Of a stretch of DNA of 64,000 nt, positions 11,140-23,974 are shown piece after piece; the first letter of the stretch is position 1; every line of letters begins with the position of its first letter. The notes under the pieces are model-generated. The model did not search any database. It worked only from the letters and a program-made list of their open reading frames with translations, and had not been told where the DNA came from. A program made the position numbers and the translations under genes. Origin of the DNA: Guadua angustifolia (Eukaryota > Streptophyta > Magnoliopsida > Poales > Poaceae); the NCBI GenBank assembly GCA_036346375.1, contig CM070501.1, positions 57,391,326 to 57,455,325 of the forward strand, in the 5' to 3' direction.

Positions 11140-14100
11140 GTTCTATCACTATAATGTGCAGTTATTTGCGGTCCACAAGGAGGCAATGCTCTGCACACGA
11201 AAAGAAGAGAACGCGCTTCACTTGAGCTTCAAGGAATTGCAGTTCTTTCTTGCAAGAGACAGACAACTCGACGTCAATTAATCCTTTTGGACTGGGACTT
11301 GGCCCCCTCGACCAGAGCGATTTAGAAGGGTTTTTTTTTTTTTTTTGCAGCAAGCTGCTGTCGTTTCACGGCTGGGACTTCCCATAAAAAACCGTGATAC
11401 ATCTTTTCCTGTCGAAACAGTGCCCATGATTTGACACGGGTAGATGCCAAGTTCCTGATGATACCAACATAGTAATTAACCTGGGCCGCGCCGTGATGCA
11501 GTGTACGCTTGGGCTGCGTTCCATGCAGGCTTGGTGTTCGTGGAAAATGAAGGCGGTCAAAACTCAAGAGACATCTCATGGTGCTGGTTGTTAGTTAGCG
11601 GTCTAATCATTAAATGTACTAGTATAGTAGTACCAGTAATAAGCATTTCAAACTGAAGTGAAATCCTGCATCTCCAGATCTATGCTTTAGTTTGTTGATC
11701 AGTCTGATTTGATTCCGGACAGTGTACATTTTGTACCATGAGGCTTAGGTGTACACCAAATCATGCATGTATGTATTTGGAACGTATACGTACCGAATCA
11801 AATGGTTGAAGTGAAGACGATGCATACTATTCACACCAAATCTAACTCGAGTTCCAAAAGACGCCGGATTGTGCAGCAGCTGCGGGCTTGCATGCCCCAT
11901 TAGACTTCAACTCTTCAGTCAAACAAGTATCTAATCTGCCATTTCAATGGAAAAAAAAATCAAAGTATGCTGGTTACTTGGTTGATTTTTTTCTCCCGTC
12001 CTCTTCAGTTTCACATAATTGAGGACCAGATTCCACATTCAACAAACGTTAATCAGATAAGATTTTGTGATTCTGTTCCAATGTGACACGAAGTTTACAA
12101 AATGTGGTGCAAGAAACTACATGTAACTTTAGTCTCCAAAAAAGATAGAAAGAAGCCATTCATATATAGCACGAAAAAAGTTAAACTTGGCAAGGGCAAG
12201 CACAACACAATGTTCAGTCAATTCTGTGGGGAACATTCATGGATTCTATCCATTTCCAGTATCTGCTGGTGCCTGCAAGTGCAACGAAGTCACATAACAT
12301 CTGGTGAATCTTAGCAACAGAAGATACTCAAGCAAAAGCCACGGGAATTGCAGATATTCAAATTAGGAGTAATAGACAACTCACACCACTTATGCACTGA
12401 TGTCCATCGTTATCATTATGGATTCAAATGTGGAGTACAGAGTTGGTTTAGGGTTAGTAAATCAAGATAATTGTTCTTAAGATAACCATATTGGGAGCAG
12501 CGCCCGGGCTTTGAGGGTGGTGGAATTGAGCCCTTTGGTTTCTTTCCGCCCTAAAAGGTAATTAGGCCAAAAGTATACATATAATAATAATCCTAACCAC
12601 CTTCTTCCACCCTTTTCTTTGTGATCTCATCGCCTTTTATCATATGCAGTATATATACCTTACTTGCTCACAATCAGCAGCTCCAGCCTTCTAAAATCTT
12701 TAGATTGTTAATCACTCCCAAGAAAGACTAGCTTTACTTTTCATTATACTTCTACTGGGCTGAAAGAGGCTTGCTTGTCAAAGGTACTAAATTCACACAT
12801 AAGGAAGTGAAAGATGGCTAATCCTAGTAGGCCTCAAATGCTCTTGCACTTAGGCTGAGACAGTGGCACATGGAAAAGTTCCACCCCAGCATTTTCATGA
12901 AGCTCAACTACTGTTCTACAATGATTTTAAGACAACGTCATCATACTTATGCCCCGTGTGTGTCATGATCACAACAAAACAAATAAATGAATGTAATTAA
13001 ATGAAAACGTCAGGTAGATGTCATGGTCAAATGACATCAAATAAGATAATCCTGCCGAAATCCAAAGTATAGTTCTACTTCCAAAACAAATATATGTAGT
13101 AGTATCCTAGCATCTTGAAAGTAGAAAAATAATTACGTCTACAACAAACTACACCTAAGAAAATCATGACCAAAGATCTACACGCTTAAGAGCATTTCTA
13201 CTACATTTCAGGTAAGTAAATAAATACAAAGAGTTACAAAGAGCAACTCCAAGTCGTCTCATGTTTTATCAATTGGTAGATGAACAACAAACCATCTAGA
13301 ATAAATATAACAGTATCAAGACAAGAACAATGCAAACTTAATGTTGTCAGAAGGAAAATAGACCTAAAAAAGGTTGTGAATATTAATTTTTGTCGATAAT
13401 GGGATGTGCGAAATGTATAATTTGAATGTAAGATAGCGAGATTGTAGTTTTGGACCACACTTTAACAATTGACAGCCGGGGAGAAAAGCAAACCTGCTCA
13501 AAAATTATGGTAGCACTTACATTTCAACAGTGCTAAAATTATGGCAGTATGTTAAGGTCCCAAAAGCAGACAAAATTGAAGTCAAGTTAGCTTGTTTTCC
13601 AGTTCTTTTGTTAAGAAAGTTGCTATTGTGTTCTTTCTCATAACATGGGCCTTCCATCAATCCAATAACAATTAACCTTCTGCAGGATTTTAATCAAGAC
13701 AATTTCAGCTACACAACAAACTTCCTAGATGCAGTATGGCACAAATTAGACATAAGTAGGAAGCAAAACCTTTACTACCTGCAGTAGTAAATACAACGTC
13801 CTCCAAGAAGGGCCAGAATTACCATGATGACCAAAAGTCAGTTATATCATTTCTTTCATAGAACAAGTTACACCTGAATCAATGACACTAAACTTGGCAA
13901 GTTATTACATACGCTTTTAAAATTGCACATAGAGAAAATAGTTCGGCACATTTCCATGTCTCAGATGGAAAATTATACTTAACATACAATTTTTTAAGTA
14001 TAAACTATAAAGTGCCAATTTTTAAACTATATGAGAGACACAGCAAAAACTAATGAAAAAATACAAGTATGATGCTCCTCCTTGTTTTATGTGATATAGA

Positions 14101-14165
14101 TTTACCTCCAGAGGCCACAAAACATGCACTGAAATCACCAAAGGAGTTCAGAGATCAGAAACATC
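11140..14165. other. Intergenic, nothing recognised
   Basis: This is AT-rich non-coding sequence. A TATATATACC box-like stretch near 12649 could be a cryptic promoter, but no ORF or RNA gene could be tied to it. The last part is the 3' flank of the OCRE/G-patch gene. Confidence 0.5.
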
Positions 14166-17100
14166 TTAGCGGGTTTGATTCCAACCCAAACCAGCACCAT
14201 GTTTGTTGATGGTAGGTTGTATGGGTTCTACAATACCCTTTCTGCTTTTTCCAAGGGCCTCTCCCTAAACAAATTTGACAAAATGAAAAGAGATCAATAA
14301 GAAAGAAAAATATTTATTCTGAAAATAGAAACCTGATTAATGATTTGCCCTATGTTTCTAAACAAAACTGATCAATGAAAAACATCCTTCACCAAACATT
14401 ATGGTTATTAATTACTTATTGCCCCCTCAAAAAATTGCTTATTGCCCTTGGTTCAGAAAAAGTATATTAGCAACAAGACAAATACCCACAAAGGGGACAA
14501 ATATCTGCAGGCAATGGGTAACCTCTGCATTTGATATATCTGCCCTGATATCCTCAGGCACGAGATTTGAGGGAGCAGATATTTACGCAAACATCAATAA
14601 ACTACATACATAGTTTTTTTTCCACTGTACTGCGGATGTTCTGAAAGCAATTGCCCCATCAAAAAATCGGAAGGCATCTACCAATACCAAGTCCAGCAGT
14701 ACATATAAGATAGACACATACTTCCTTCCAGCCCATGTTCTCCATAATTCTCTTGGCAGAATTCAAACCACTGGAACGGAAGTTCATATCTACTGATGCA
14801 GCTCCCACTGAATCCATGTCCTCAATTGTATCCTCGTATTCATCAGAATCGATGCTGTTAATTTGCTTCTGTCCAGGTCCCACCCCTAAGCCACGGTGTA
14901 GGATCCTTCTCTCCGCAGCTCTGTCCCTATAAGCATTTATCTTGTGCTCCTACAAACATTATAAAAATCTCAAAATATTGCTTATGTCAAGAACATTAAT
15001 ATTGACACTTTATGTTTTTTCATTTATGGAAGATACATAGCCATATAAGAGAACAGTTCAACAAATGAGTGCTAACAACCCAGAAAAAGGGGGCAATTTT
15101 ACATACTCCAAAATGCTATAGATAGTACTTTTGTTAGAAAAGATTATAAACACGGAAAACCTAGTTATGTTCATGTATTTTGGTACAGCAGTAAGAACTA
15201 AGAACTCCAGTGAACTGATGACCGTAAGATATGGTATTTTGATACAGCAGTAAGAACTCCAGTAAATTGCGGACTGTAAGATACCAAACAAAGTTTCAAA
15301 GTAACAATATGGCAATTTGAAACACTTATAATCCCTCTGCGTTGTTCCGTCCAATGCACGAGTACTTTGGTTTTATAGCCACAAGTCTAACCAAGGCAAA
15401 AACCCTTCAAAAAAGTGTCTTGACATGTTGACTGTGCCCATTTGATAACTACACTGCCTACATGTTGTTTACAGCGTAGAATCAGTGCTGCATGTTATAT
15501 GTAAGCCCATACATTATCAATTCTACTGTTGTAAGACAAGAGAGCAAGCTACCAGTACCATTTTAATTCTAACAAATTGTCTGATGCAGAGAATAACAAA
15601 GCATTGTAACCTAGGAGTAGTCAGAGAAGCCTCTGTGATTCCTCTAGCTTTTCATTCTTCCTCTGTGATTCCTCTAGCTTTTCATTCTTCTTTTTTTTCT
15701 TTTTTAACTATTGCTTTCAATCATATCTAATTCATCATGAGATACCAATATACCATAATAACTAAGTTGCATAAGTCAAATTCATTAACAAATTGAAAAT
15801 AGCAGAAGGTTGGGACATAGCCAAAGGCATCTTTAAGTCCCTGAAAAGGGAACAGGAAAAGCATGCATTGCATATTTCGACATAGAAGGCGCATAGAGTC
15901 TACAGATAGGTTTGGCTTTCAACAAATTGTTGGTGCAAAACGCAGGCTGAACATTACTTGAGCAAATGACATTGAGTAAAACCAGTTAAGAGCAAATGAC
16001 ATTGAGTTAAACCAGTTAACCTTAACTTACATTGCCACTAGCAGCTGAAACACTCCTAATAGAATATTCAGCATCAACTTCAGATTGGCACTGTGCAGTT
16101 GACTGTTTATGCAAGCTATCATAAGGATTGGCACATATATCAGGAAAACCCCAATCTTTTGTTGGGTTGGAAGAGTCATATGCTGACAAAGAGGCTAAGT
16201 ATTTTCTGCTAGGGTTCCTTAACCTGTATAGCTTCCCTGATAATAGGACAAATGAATAATCGTAAGCAATACATGGTGGTGTCAGGCCCCAAAATTGTCA
16301 AGCAGAAAACAATGGAAGTTCCCTTAACAGTATTCTGTCCTTCAAAGATTCAAAGAAAAAAGAAATATATTTGTTTATTTTATCTTAATTAGTGATATTT
16401 GCTAGCAAAAGGCAGGATTGCTTATATTAGGAAGGAAAACAAACTATTTCTTAGTATCTAAAGCGATGTATTTCCTGTCTTTCTGGAGCCAATCCAGTCT
16501 TACCTGATGAAACACGTACAAGATCAAGATGAACCTCACGCACAGGGGCAGTTCTTAGAAGACCACCACGAGCAGGCAGAGAAGGATGAAGCTTCCTAGA
16601 ACCCCTAACTAAACATCCCACAAGCCTAGCCATGGGCTGACCTTTGTTAACTGGTTCTGTGACCATATCCCAATCCCACAGATCAATGCTTGGAAATACT
16701 AGTTGATCGTCATTTACTCGCTCTACTTGACCATACTGAGAGAGCCATTTCTCTTCCTCTGGGGAAACATTATGTGAGACCAAATATCAGGCTCAAGACA
16801 TGAAAAAGTACACCAGATAATCATTAATATGATATTCGATTTTGATACTCAATACACCTGGAAAACGAAAGCAGTAACATAATGGTCCCTCACCTTCCCC
16901 AAAAGATTCATGAACATCAGTGAAATTCTCAATTTGCATTTCATGTTCTATTTGTTGTGATGTAGCATTGTTTAGAGAAGCTGGTGCGTTATCCGAAGCC
17001 AAGCTACCAAATTTGTTTTCAACTGTCTCACCTCTGTCTTCCTCTGGCGACCATAAATGAATTAGAATTGACATAGAATTTTCAGCTCCTTCAACACAAG

Positions 17101-19553
17101 AAAAAAGTGGAAATAAAAGAGTAAATTCATACCAACCATTTATTTGTGAGTATCCCAGTGAACTTTCAGCACTGGCATCTATATTAGAGTAGCCTGACAA
17201 ATACATATTGATAAGTGTTTCCTCCATCCTGTAGAAAAAAAAAAGGCAAGCACAAAATATTAAAAGACCTGAACAAAAATGGTCATCAAATAAGAGTGAG
17301 GCATTTTTATGAGAGAACCATTCTGATGGTGGTCGCTGTGTTTCATTCTGGTCACCTTGTATATCTCGTTCCAATCCTGGTATTAAACATGAAAAGCAAT
17401 CACATTATTTTTCCAATGCCAACTGTACAAAGAACTCTCTTTTCCACAAATTGTTTCCCAAAAAAGTAGTCTGGCTCATTTTATATTAGAAAAGCCCCAA
17501 ATTTACAGATTACAGGTTCCCTTCAACAATTTCACATATAATTAGTGTCAGTTGAGGTACTCAATAGCATTGATAGCGGCCGCAATTGCGGTAGCAGGGC
17601 ATGAATGCTACCAAACTAATGTAGTGGTCCCAAATAGCGGATTAGAACATAGCGCCCGCAATAGTGATTGTCAGACCGCTATAGCGCCCGCTAGTGCCGC
17701 ATTGTTCCCGTGAGGTCCTCTTGGGCACTGCCAAAAGATCTGTTGCATGCTATCCTGTTCGACGGTGGCCGGTGCTCGTCTTCCTCTATGCTTGCCGCTA
17801 TTCATCATCCCCAGCCACTGGCCCACAGTTCTAGTGTCAACCAATTTATGATGCATGTAGTGATCATGTACTAAATCTGCTTCAGTGCTTCTAACTTCTA
17901 ATTGGCACGCATGTTGTTTTGTTGTAGTTTCCATTTTGTCATGATAGGAAGTCATGATATGTACATCATTAATTCAAAATTGTTTCTTTTTAATTTCGCT
18001 AAAGGAATATAGCGTCTGCTTTCCGCTATGCAGATGCCAATCCGCTACTACCCTGCTATTCGCTATTTAGTACATCGGTGTCAGTGGTCTGAATTGAAAG
18101 ATTACATGTTCCTACTTCGAAATTTTCAAGGGAAAGATAGTAAGATTATAAAGAAATGAAAACCAAAACAGAAGCCGAAGCTAGATATACTGAATAAATA
18201 TGTCCTCAAAAGTTGCGGCATTTTCGAATGATGACAATTACAAGGGTGTTCCAGGAAACCTTGGTTAGCTTCATCACATGGATAATGTGTTTTGGGTTCA
18301 TTGCCCTGTTTGAATATGAATGTAAGATTATAAAAGACACATGAGGCAATGAAAAGCTGAGAAATTTGGAGGAACCAGTTGAAATACCGCATCTGACATC
18401 CATGGCATGTAATTTCCATTCTCATAGATGTAGTATTGACCATCTCTGCTGCTGTAGTACCATCCAGCGACAGGGTCATGGTAAAACCCAGTACTGAAAA
18501 TGATACATTCAAGTAAATATCAGAACTTCAGAAGTAAAATTCAAAACATAACAATACTAGTCACCAAAATGAAAAGTGAAAAAAAAAGAAGCCAAAAAAA
18601 AGAAGCAATACTTTAAAAGAAACAAATATGCTGAAACAAGGATGCACAGGAGGTTTAGACAGAGAAGGCCTTCTATATCTTGAACTGTATCTTAGAAATC
18701 AGTTGGATCTATAAAAACAAGGAAGCAAAGAAAGGCTATGTAAATTGCTAGCTATTTGCACTAAATATTCTCCGCCAACTCATTCGCCACGCACGTAAGA
18801 ACAAAGTGACTGTTACATCCATTGTCACCAAACATCTGAATACCATAAGGAGCATATAAAAGGATGATTGCATTAGCTCAGTCAAAAAGGCCACCCAGAC
18901 GGCTATGATGATATCTTAAAGCACACTCCATATGATTAATAACCAGATATTTACAGAGAACCAACATGAAAGCACCCTCTTAAATCTCAGGGATGTCTCC
19001 AATCGGTATGTACAGGACAAAAGTTCCGTGCAATAACCATATCCTCTCATCCTAATTGCTACTCATAAAAAAAAAACTGTCAGGCTGCAGTGTATGCGCA
19101 ATTAACTACATTTGCAGAAGATACTTAACGCGAAATTGCATTACAACAGAGACAAGTATGGATTCAAGTAGAAATCACAAGTGCACAAGAGATTTAACCA
19201 AAAATTGCTCTCCCCAAATTTTGTAGTAGCTTCCAACACGAGATCATCACGAATTACTACTACCAGTTCTCTAAGGAAACGATCCTATCACGCATCAACG
19301 CCTGCAGCCCGCGCTGTAAGCTCAAGCAACAACGCCCACAACTCCCAATCGCATAAAACTTAATACAAGCACGGATTGGAGTAGCAGCAACTGCTCGCGA
19401 CGCCCAAACTGCGGAGCATCGGAGATTGGAGTGAGAGGCTAAGCGGTAAAAGGGGCACGAGGGGAACCTGGCGTGGTAGTAGAGCTGGGAGTCGGCATCC
19501 CACTCGAACCCGGAGCCGCTCTCCGCCCCGACCTCCCCGTCGCTCCCGTCCAT
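14166..19553 (-). CDS. OCRE and G-patch domain protein, probable nuclear RNA-processing factor; ten exons
   Basis: Ten exons join in frame into 441 residues: 19553-19468, 18493-18388, 18305-18260, 17376-17319, 17228-17137, 17043-16894, 16758-16504, 16236-16031, 14949-14722 and 14264-14166. Every intron has GT-AG ends. Residues 18-60 form an OCRE domain (aromatic repeats such as LYYHASTGFYHDP and WYYSSRDGQYYIYENG). Residues about 393-438 form a G-patch (AKRIMENMGWKEGEALGK, ending GAGLGWN). The RDRAAERR stretch before it is typical of this group. OCRE and G-patch domains occur together in splicing-related proteins, and AGGF1 has this order, but no clear FHA domain was recognised in the middle. 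For exon 3 a donor at CAAG|GTTTCC was chosen because the later GTAATT donor gives a stop at the next junction. RNA-binding or spliceosome function is inferred, not shown. Confidence 0.85.
14950..16030 (-). repeat. Intron 8 of the OCRE/G-patch gene with three tandem duplications
   Basis: Three independent two-copy tandem repeats lie in this one intron: about 15176-15283 (unit near 60 bp, containing ACAGCAGTAAGAACT), about 15630-15689 (30-bp unit, CTCTGTGATTCCTCTAGC) and 15959-16018 (30-bp unit, GAGCAAATGACATTGAGT). The last two are almost perfect, so they are recent. Confidence 0.75.
17560..18075. mobile_element. Transposon-like insert rich in ATAGCG motifs, inside intron 3 of the OCRE/G-patch gene
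   Basis: Both edges carry many ATAGCG/CGCTAT words in opposite orientations (for example GATAGCGGCCGC and CTATAGCGCCCGC on the left, and CCGCTATGCAGATG and ATTCGCTATTTA on the right) around a GC-richer core at about 17690-17830. Dense subterminal repeats of this type mark hAT- or CACTA-type non-autonomous elements in grasses. Target duplications were not fixed, so the class is open. A 95-codon minus-strand ORF in the core (17671-17955) resembles nothing known. Confidence 0.5.
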
Positions 19554-20999
19554 CGCCGCCGCTCGCCGAGGAGCACCAGGGATTGGAGGAATTCGAGACG
19601 ATCGCCGTGCGCGTCGCGTCGGGCCGATTCATGGGCCGAACGAAATGGGCTTCAATTAGAATAAATGGGATAGCGACGAAGGGCAAGTGAAGTGACTTAA
19701 GGCGGTTTTGAAGTGGTCTTCAGGTGCCACTCCGATAATGCCCATTTGTTACGTGGCACCTCATCACCTGGGCCAGGCTTGGATGTGGAGCTTAGTGGGT
19801 TTTATTTGAGGCTGTAGATGGTGCAAACTTAAGTAGGTCTAAGTGTTTGGGCCTAACGTTGATCATGCTCGAGTTTGGCAAACCGGCAAATTGGAAAGAT
19901 GATAGATAAATAAGGGGCTTTTTTTTTTTTTTTTGCTGTGGTTAAGTTGAGGGTCTATTTAGAGGAACTGTAGCTAGGCTGAAAAGCTGTTTTTAGTTTA
20001 ATGGACTGTAAATCGACTGTAGCTGATGACTGTGACTTTTATTATTATATTGTTTGGCAAACTAACTACCACAGCTATAGTTTTTGGAGACCAACCAAAC
20101 ACCTGTACATGCGTTGCATACTGACCCTCGAATGCGTTTTACCGGGCACGCAAGACGTGGTATTTTTTTTGGGCAGGCCGTCTGTCTATCTGTCTGTGCG
20201 TCCAGGAGCTTCTGGGTATTTAGAGAGGCTATAGCTTTGCGTGCATGGTCTCGAGTGTTCAACACATAGTCTGAAATTTTGTTTTCCATTCATGTTTTTG
20301 GAGGCGGATGAAATTTAAAATTTTAGATAAAAATCCGATCAAAATTCAAAAAAAATTTAAAATTCAGAATTTTTAAACCGAAATTTGATCGAGATTTAGG
20401 TCATGTCGGTGAAATTCAACTGAGTAAAAAATAATCGATACGGTGTTAAAATTTCTAGAGAGCAGCTACATTGCTCACCGCCGACTGCTGAGGAATCATT
20501 TTTCTTTTTGACGGCCAGTAGAAATGTTCGCTTTGGTTGTTTTGGTAAGGGCGAAAAAAAAGGAGAGAAATGCTCGCTTTGACCCATCGATTCGGCACTG
20601 CAACTCTGGAGGATACCATGCTTTCTTAGTGGCCATGGAGGATGGAGTACGTCGTCGTCCACTAGCTACGAAGGTCCTCGATGGTTAACAAAGTTTTTTT
20701 TTTTTGGACGATGGTTAACAGTAGGATGTAGAGTGTTACCATCAATTTTATTGCTCATCGATTGGAAGTTAGGCATGTAATATAGCGGCTGCGTATATGC
20801 ACAAAATATGAGCAACCACTGCTATTTTCTCTATCCATATGTTTTTGAGAACACTAAAAAAAGAGCTTCATATTTTGCATGAGCTCCTCTTTGACGTTGA
20901 CATGTAGACATCAACTAATTCAGTTACATTACCTCCCCAACAAGTATTAGATATTAGAACATGGAGAGAGAAAAAAAAGACAAACAGGTCAGAAGCAAC
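19554..20999. other. Intergenic: upstream side of the OCRE/G-patch gene; decayed repeats
   Basis: The first 100-200 bp are the GC-richer leader and promoter of the minus-strand gene. About 19949-20104 resembles a Tourist-like element (left GGGTCTATTTAGAGG, right CCAACCAAACACC), but no convincing target duplication was found. About 20290-20420 carries the GAAATTT-type motif seen at 10.2 and 22.0 kb. No genes are visible. Confidence 0.45.
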
Positions 21000-21259
21000 C
21001 AGTAGCGTAGCTAGAATTTTAGTCATGGGTGGTCCAACTTAACTTTTTTTAACAATATAATTGCAGCATACCAACATTTAAATAAAAAAAAATACCAAAC
21101 ACAATATGATCAAATAAAAAGCTTTAACAACCATCGCACAGACGTCTGAGTCGATCGAGAAAGTCCTACGATTTTTTCCTCTGAAAAAATACCAAAATTT
21201 AATAAATTTGGATCGAGTGGTCCGTGGCCCACCGGGACCACCCTGTAGCTCTGCCCCTG
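21000..21259. mobile_element. hAT-type MITE with 8-bp target duplication
   Basis: The ends are CAGTAGCGTAGCTA and, inverted, CAGGGGCAGAGCTA, the CAG(N)GGC(N)GAGCTA terminus common in plant hAT MITEs. Perfect 8-bp direct repeats GAAGCAAC flank it (20992-20999 and 21260-21267), as expected for hAT transposition. It is 260 bp, AT-rich inside, with no coding capacity. Confidence 0.85.
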
Positions 21260-21267
21260 GAAGCAAC

Positions 21268-22039
21268 TATAGAAGGTGGTAGATGTAGAACATGCGTGAT
21301 GCGTCCTATAAATTAATCTATAATGTCAGACAGGGAGAAGATCTTAGCCTTTTTGGTTTTGTGAACACAATAAATCAGTATCAAACAAAATACAAAAATG
21401 AGCTGGAAAACCCATAAGATTTTAGAGTTCCATGCTTCAAAAGCTTTAAGCCATCCATGGTTATTTCATGCAACAAAGAAAAAAATATACCGCCAAACCT
21501 CACCTAGAGGCTACAGCGAATTTCTAGCAAGAATTTTTTAGGCTACATAGCAGGCTATTAGATGTCAAGTTGCATGACATAAATTCCTCAGTTCAGGAAG
21601 CGTGGATAATAATGAAGTATATTATTTTTAAAAAAAACATATAATCATCAATTTGGCACAAAAAGTGAAACCTTTTCGCATTGCAGCGCTAGTTGTAGAG
21701 TGATGAAACATTAGTTATGCAGTTTTTTCTACTAGCAATTAACCAAAATCAGCACATGCCTATCAAGTAATATCCACAACTGATAAATTGAATGTTTTGC
21801 TAAGCAAATAACCCATATATTCTATAACAACAACAATAAGCAATATATTAATCTAGAATTTGGCCGAAAAAACAAAGTGAATTAGCGAACAAAAATTTTC
21901 TTTGACACTAAATTTTGGCAAACCAATCAAGCGAATAAACTAAAAGGATAGAGAGAAACGAATCTAAACGTACCTGTAGCAGCTCTGAGAGGTAGGTCTT
22001 GTGGTGCAGCCAGGGAACAAAGGTTGGATATGGCGCCAC
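21268..22039. other. Intergenic, nothing recognised
   Basis: This is AT-rich non-coding DNA between an hAT MITE and an AT-rich repeat. No ORF, terminal repeat or RNA gene was seen. Confidence 0.5.
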
Positions 22040-22224
22040 CAGGGAGGAGGGGCTAAGGTTTAAAAATTCAGCGAAATTTGACGAATTTTCACCAAAATTT
22101 TAGATTTTGGGCCCCACGAGATTGAAAATACTGGCTGAATAATGAACTGGATTTTGATATTTTTTTGGTAGGATTTAATTGGAATGATATCAATAACATA
22201 TAAGAAAGTGATCTTTAGTGATAA

Positions 22225-22471
22225 TGTAATACCCTGGTCTATTAATGTGAAGACCCATGTGGCTCGTATGGAGTGGTGGTGGAATTAGTCCCATATTGCT
22301 TGCACAAAGTGAGTTATAGTAGTATATAATGCCTGTTGGGTCCAAACATAGCACATCCGGGTTAACCCTTTTACACGAAGCGAGGACAAAAGTGTAAGTG
22401 AGGTGCTATGCATGCGTAGGTTGGCCCTATGGCAGGCTAAGCTTTGAGCTAATTTGTGCTAGGGTGTTATA
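22225..22471 (+). mobile_element. Solo LTR with 5-bp target duplication
   Basis: The unit starts TGTAATACCC and ends GGGTGTTATA, a TGTAACACCC...GGGTGTTACA-type LTR. GATAA flanks it directly on both sides (22220-22224 and 22472-22476). It is 247 bp with no internal domain, so a TRIM or Gypsy element was probably reduced to one LTR by recombination. The orientation is not certain because the ends are near-palindromic. Confidence 0.8.
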
Positions 22472-23160
22472 GATAATTTGTTGAAAAAGTTAATTTTTGA
22501 GACTTTTTAAAATTTCAGCAAAAAACACCGTTGAAATTTTATAAAATTGAGGAAGCCTTTTCATGCTATGAAAAATTTAAAGTACCATCATAAGACAACT
22601 AGGATCATACAAAAAACTTTGAAATATTTTAACTTTATTTGTTATGTTTTAAAAAAAGAATTAGTATAAATGAGGTAGTAACCGTATCAGAAATTTATAA
22701 ATTTTTTCATGTTTGATCATCACCTTAAATTTTTTATGAGAGCTTAATAATTTCCTCATAACCCTTGTGTAAAAGTTTTAAAAAAATTAAACATATTTTA
22801 ATTGCTCAATCAAAAATTGTATATGGTAGATCATCGCGCTCTGAAGTTCGAAAACTGTGAAGTACCACATTCACATTTCTTGGAAATTTTTTATGGTTGA
22901 TCATGATCTCAAAATTTTATGAGAATATCATTAATGCTTTCCAATTATGTACAAAAATTTTTATAATTTTTGTATGCTCGGAACTATGCAAAAAAAAGCT
23001 AATGTGAAGTAACACTTTCACATTTTTTAGGATTTTTGTTATGGTTGATCATGATCTCAAAATTCTATGGGAACATCATCGATACTTTTCGACTATCCAA
23101 AAAAATTTATAATTTTTGCATGCTCAGAACTATGCAAAAAAAAAAGTTGCAAAGAAAATG

Positions 23161-23226
23161 CCATAGTTAAGATTTGAACTTCAGATCTTGCATTTGCAAG
23201 AGTTCACCTTTACAACTAAGCTATGG
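23161..23226 (-). other. Degenerate tRNA-like segment (not a functional tRNA gene)
   Basis: On the minus strand the outer six bases CCATAG and CTATGG pair like an acceptor stem. Inside are an A-box-like TAGCTTAGTTGTAAAGG, a central hairpin CTTGC-AAAT-GCAAG and a T-arm-like AGTTCAAATCT. The 66-nt layout follows a tRNA, but the anticodon arm does not have a standard 7-base loop. Confidence 0.45.
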
Positions 23227-23974
23227 TTGCTGATGGGTCGTAGGATTGAGAATAAACTGTTTTATATGTTCACAGCATACTGGTTTTAATACCTCCTCAA
23301 TCATTGATTTTGGTTCACAGACTCACCCTTGAGCTCACTTTCTCCTATGCTCTTTCGCTTTCCCAAGCACACACCTCATCTTCTCTCTCTAATCCGGCCA
23401 TACTCTGGCCAAATCCGGCCCTGTCCGACCACCAGAAGGCTAATCTCGGCTGTGTAGGGCAAGATTTCAGGGCCTTGGAGCGAAATTTCAGACAATTCAA
23501 GTGAAATTTCGGGAATCAAAAAATTTTGATATGCAATTTCTGTTTTCCTAGATTTTGGTTCATATGCAAAAAATTTGGTATGCACTTAAGTCTACAAAGT
23601 GTATGTGGCTATAAGCATTATACATAGGAGTTATCTTTAAGCTCATGCTCCTAGATCATGCATAGAAGCAAATATCAGTAAGTTATCGGACAACCAGCGT
23701 GCTAAGCGAAAAGTAAAAACCCCCTGATGATGAGACTGTTATCGATAGTGACAAGGAAACGGACACACCTTCTGATAATAGACAGTGTCGCTGACGGACT
23801 CTCCCGGCGATAATGTCGTGCGTTGGACGCGGAGCTCGCTCGACTAGGCACTGACCGACCGACCCACTGAGCCGACGCCTCTCGACCATGGCTCGAGCCT
23901 GGAGTTCGCACAAGACCTTCGAATCAACACACAAATTTGCAGGTAAACATGCATGCGCGTTAATCATGGGCAGG

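Larger units (their letters stand above)
22040..23590. repeat. AT-rich composite repeat with GAAATTTC motifs, tandem repeats and a tRNA-like segment
   Basis: It starts with motifs such as GCGAAATTTGACG near 22070 and ends with GCGAAATTTCAG and GTGAAATTTCGGG near 23480-23510. Inside are a nested solo LTR (22225-22471), degenerate tandem repeats of about 140 bp (two clear copies at roughly 22860-22998 and 22999-23137, each with ATGGTTGATCATGATCTCA) and a tRNA-like segment (23161-23226). It resembles the composite at 10160-10860. The class is unknown. Confidence 0.45.

Noticed and set aside
12640..12800. Promoter of a hidden gene or MIRNA near the TATATATACC box
   Set aside because: No ORF, hairpin or known miRNA sequence follows it.
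16031..16758. FHA domain in the middle of the OCRE/G-patch protein
   Set aside because: The domain order of AGGF1 suggested it, but the glycine-arginine and serine-histidine FHA signatures are not visible in exons 7-8.
18242..18259. Later donor for exon 3 (CCCTT|GTAATT)
   Set aside because: It is a good consensus donor, but it makes a stop codon at the next junction, while CAAG|GTTTCC keeps the frame through all remaining exons.
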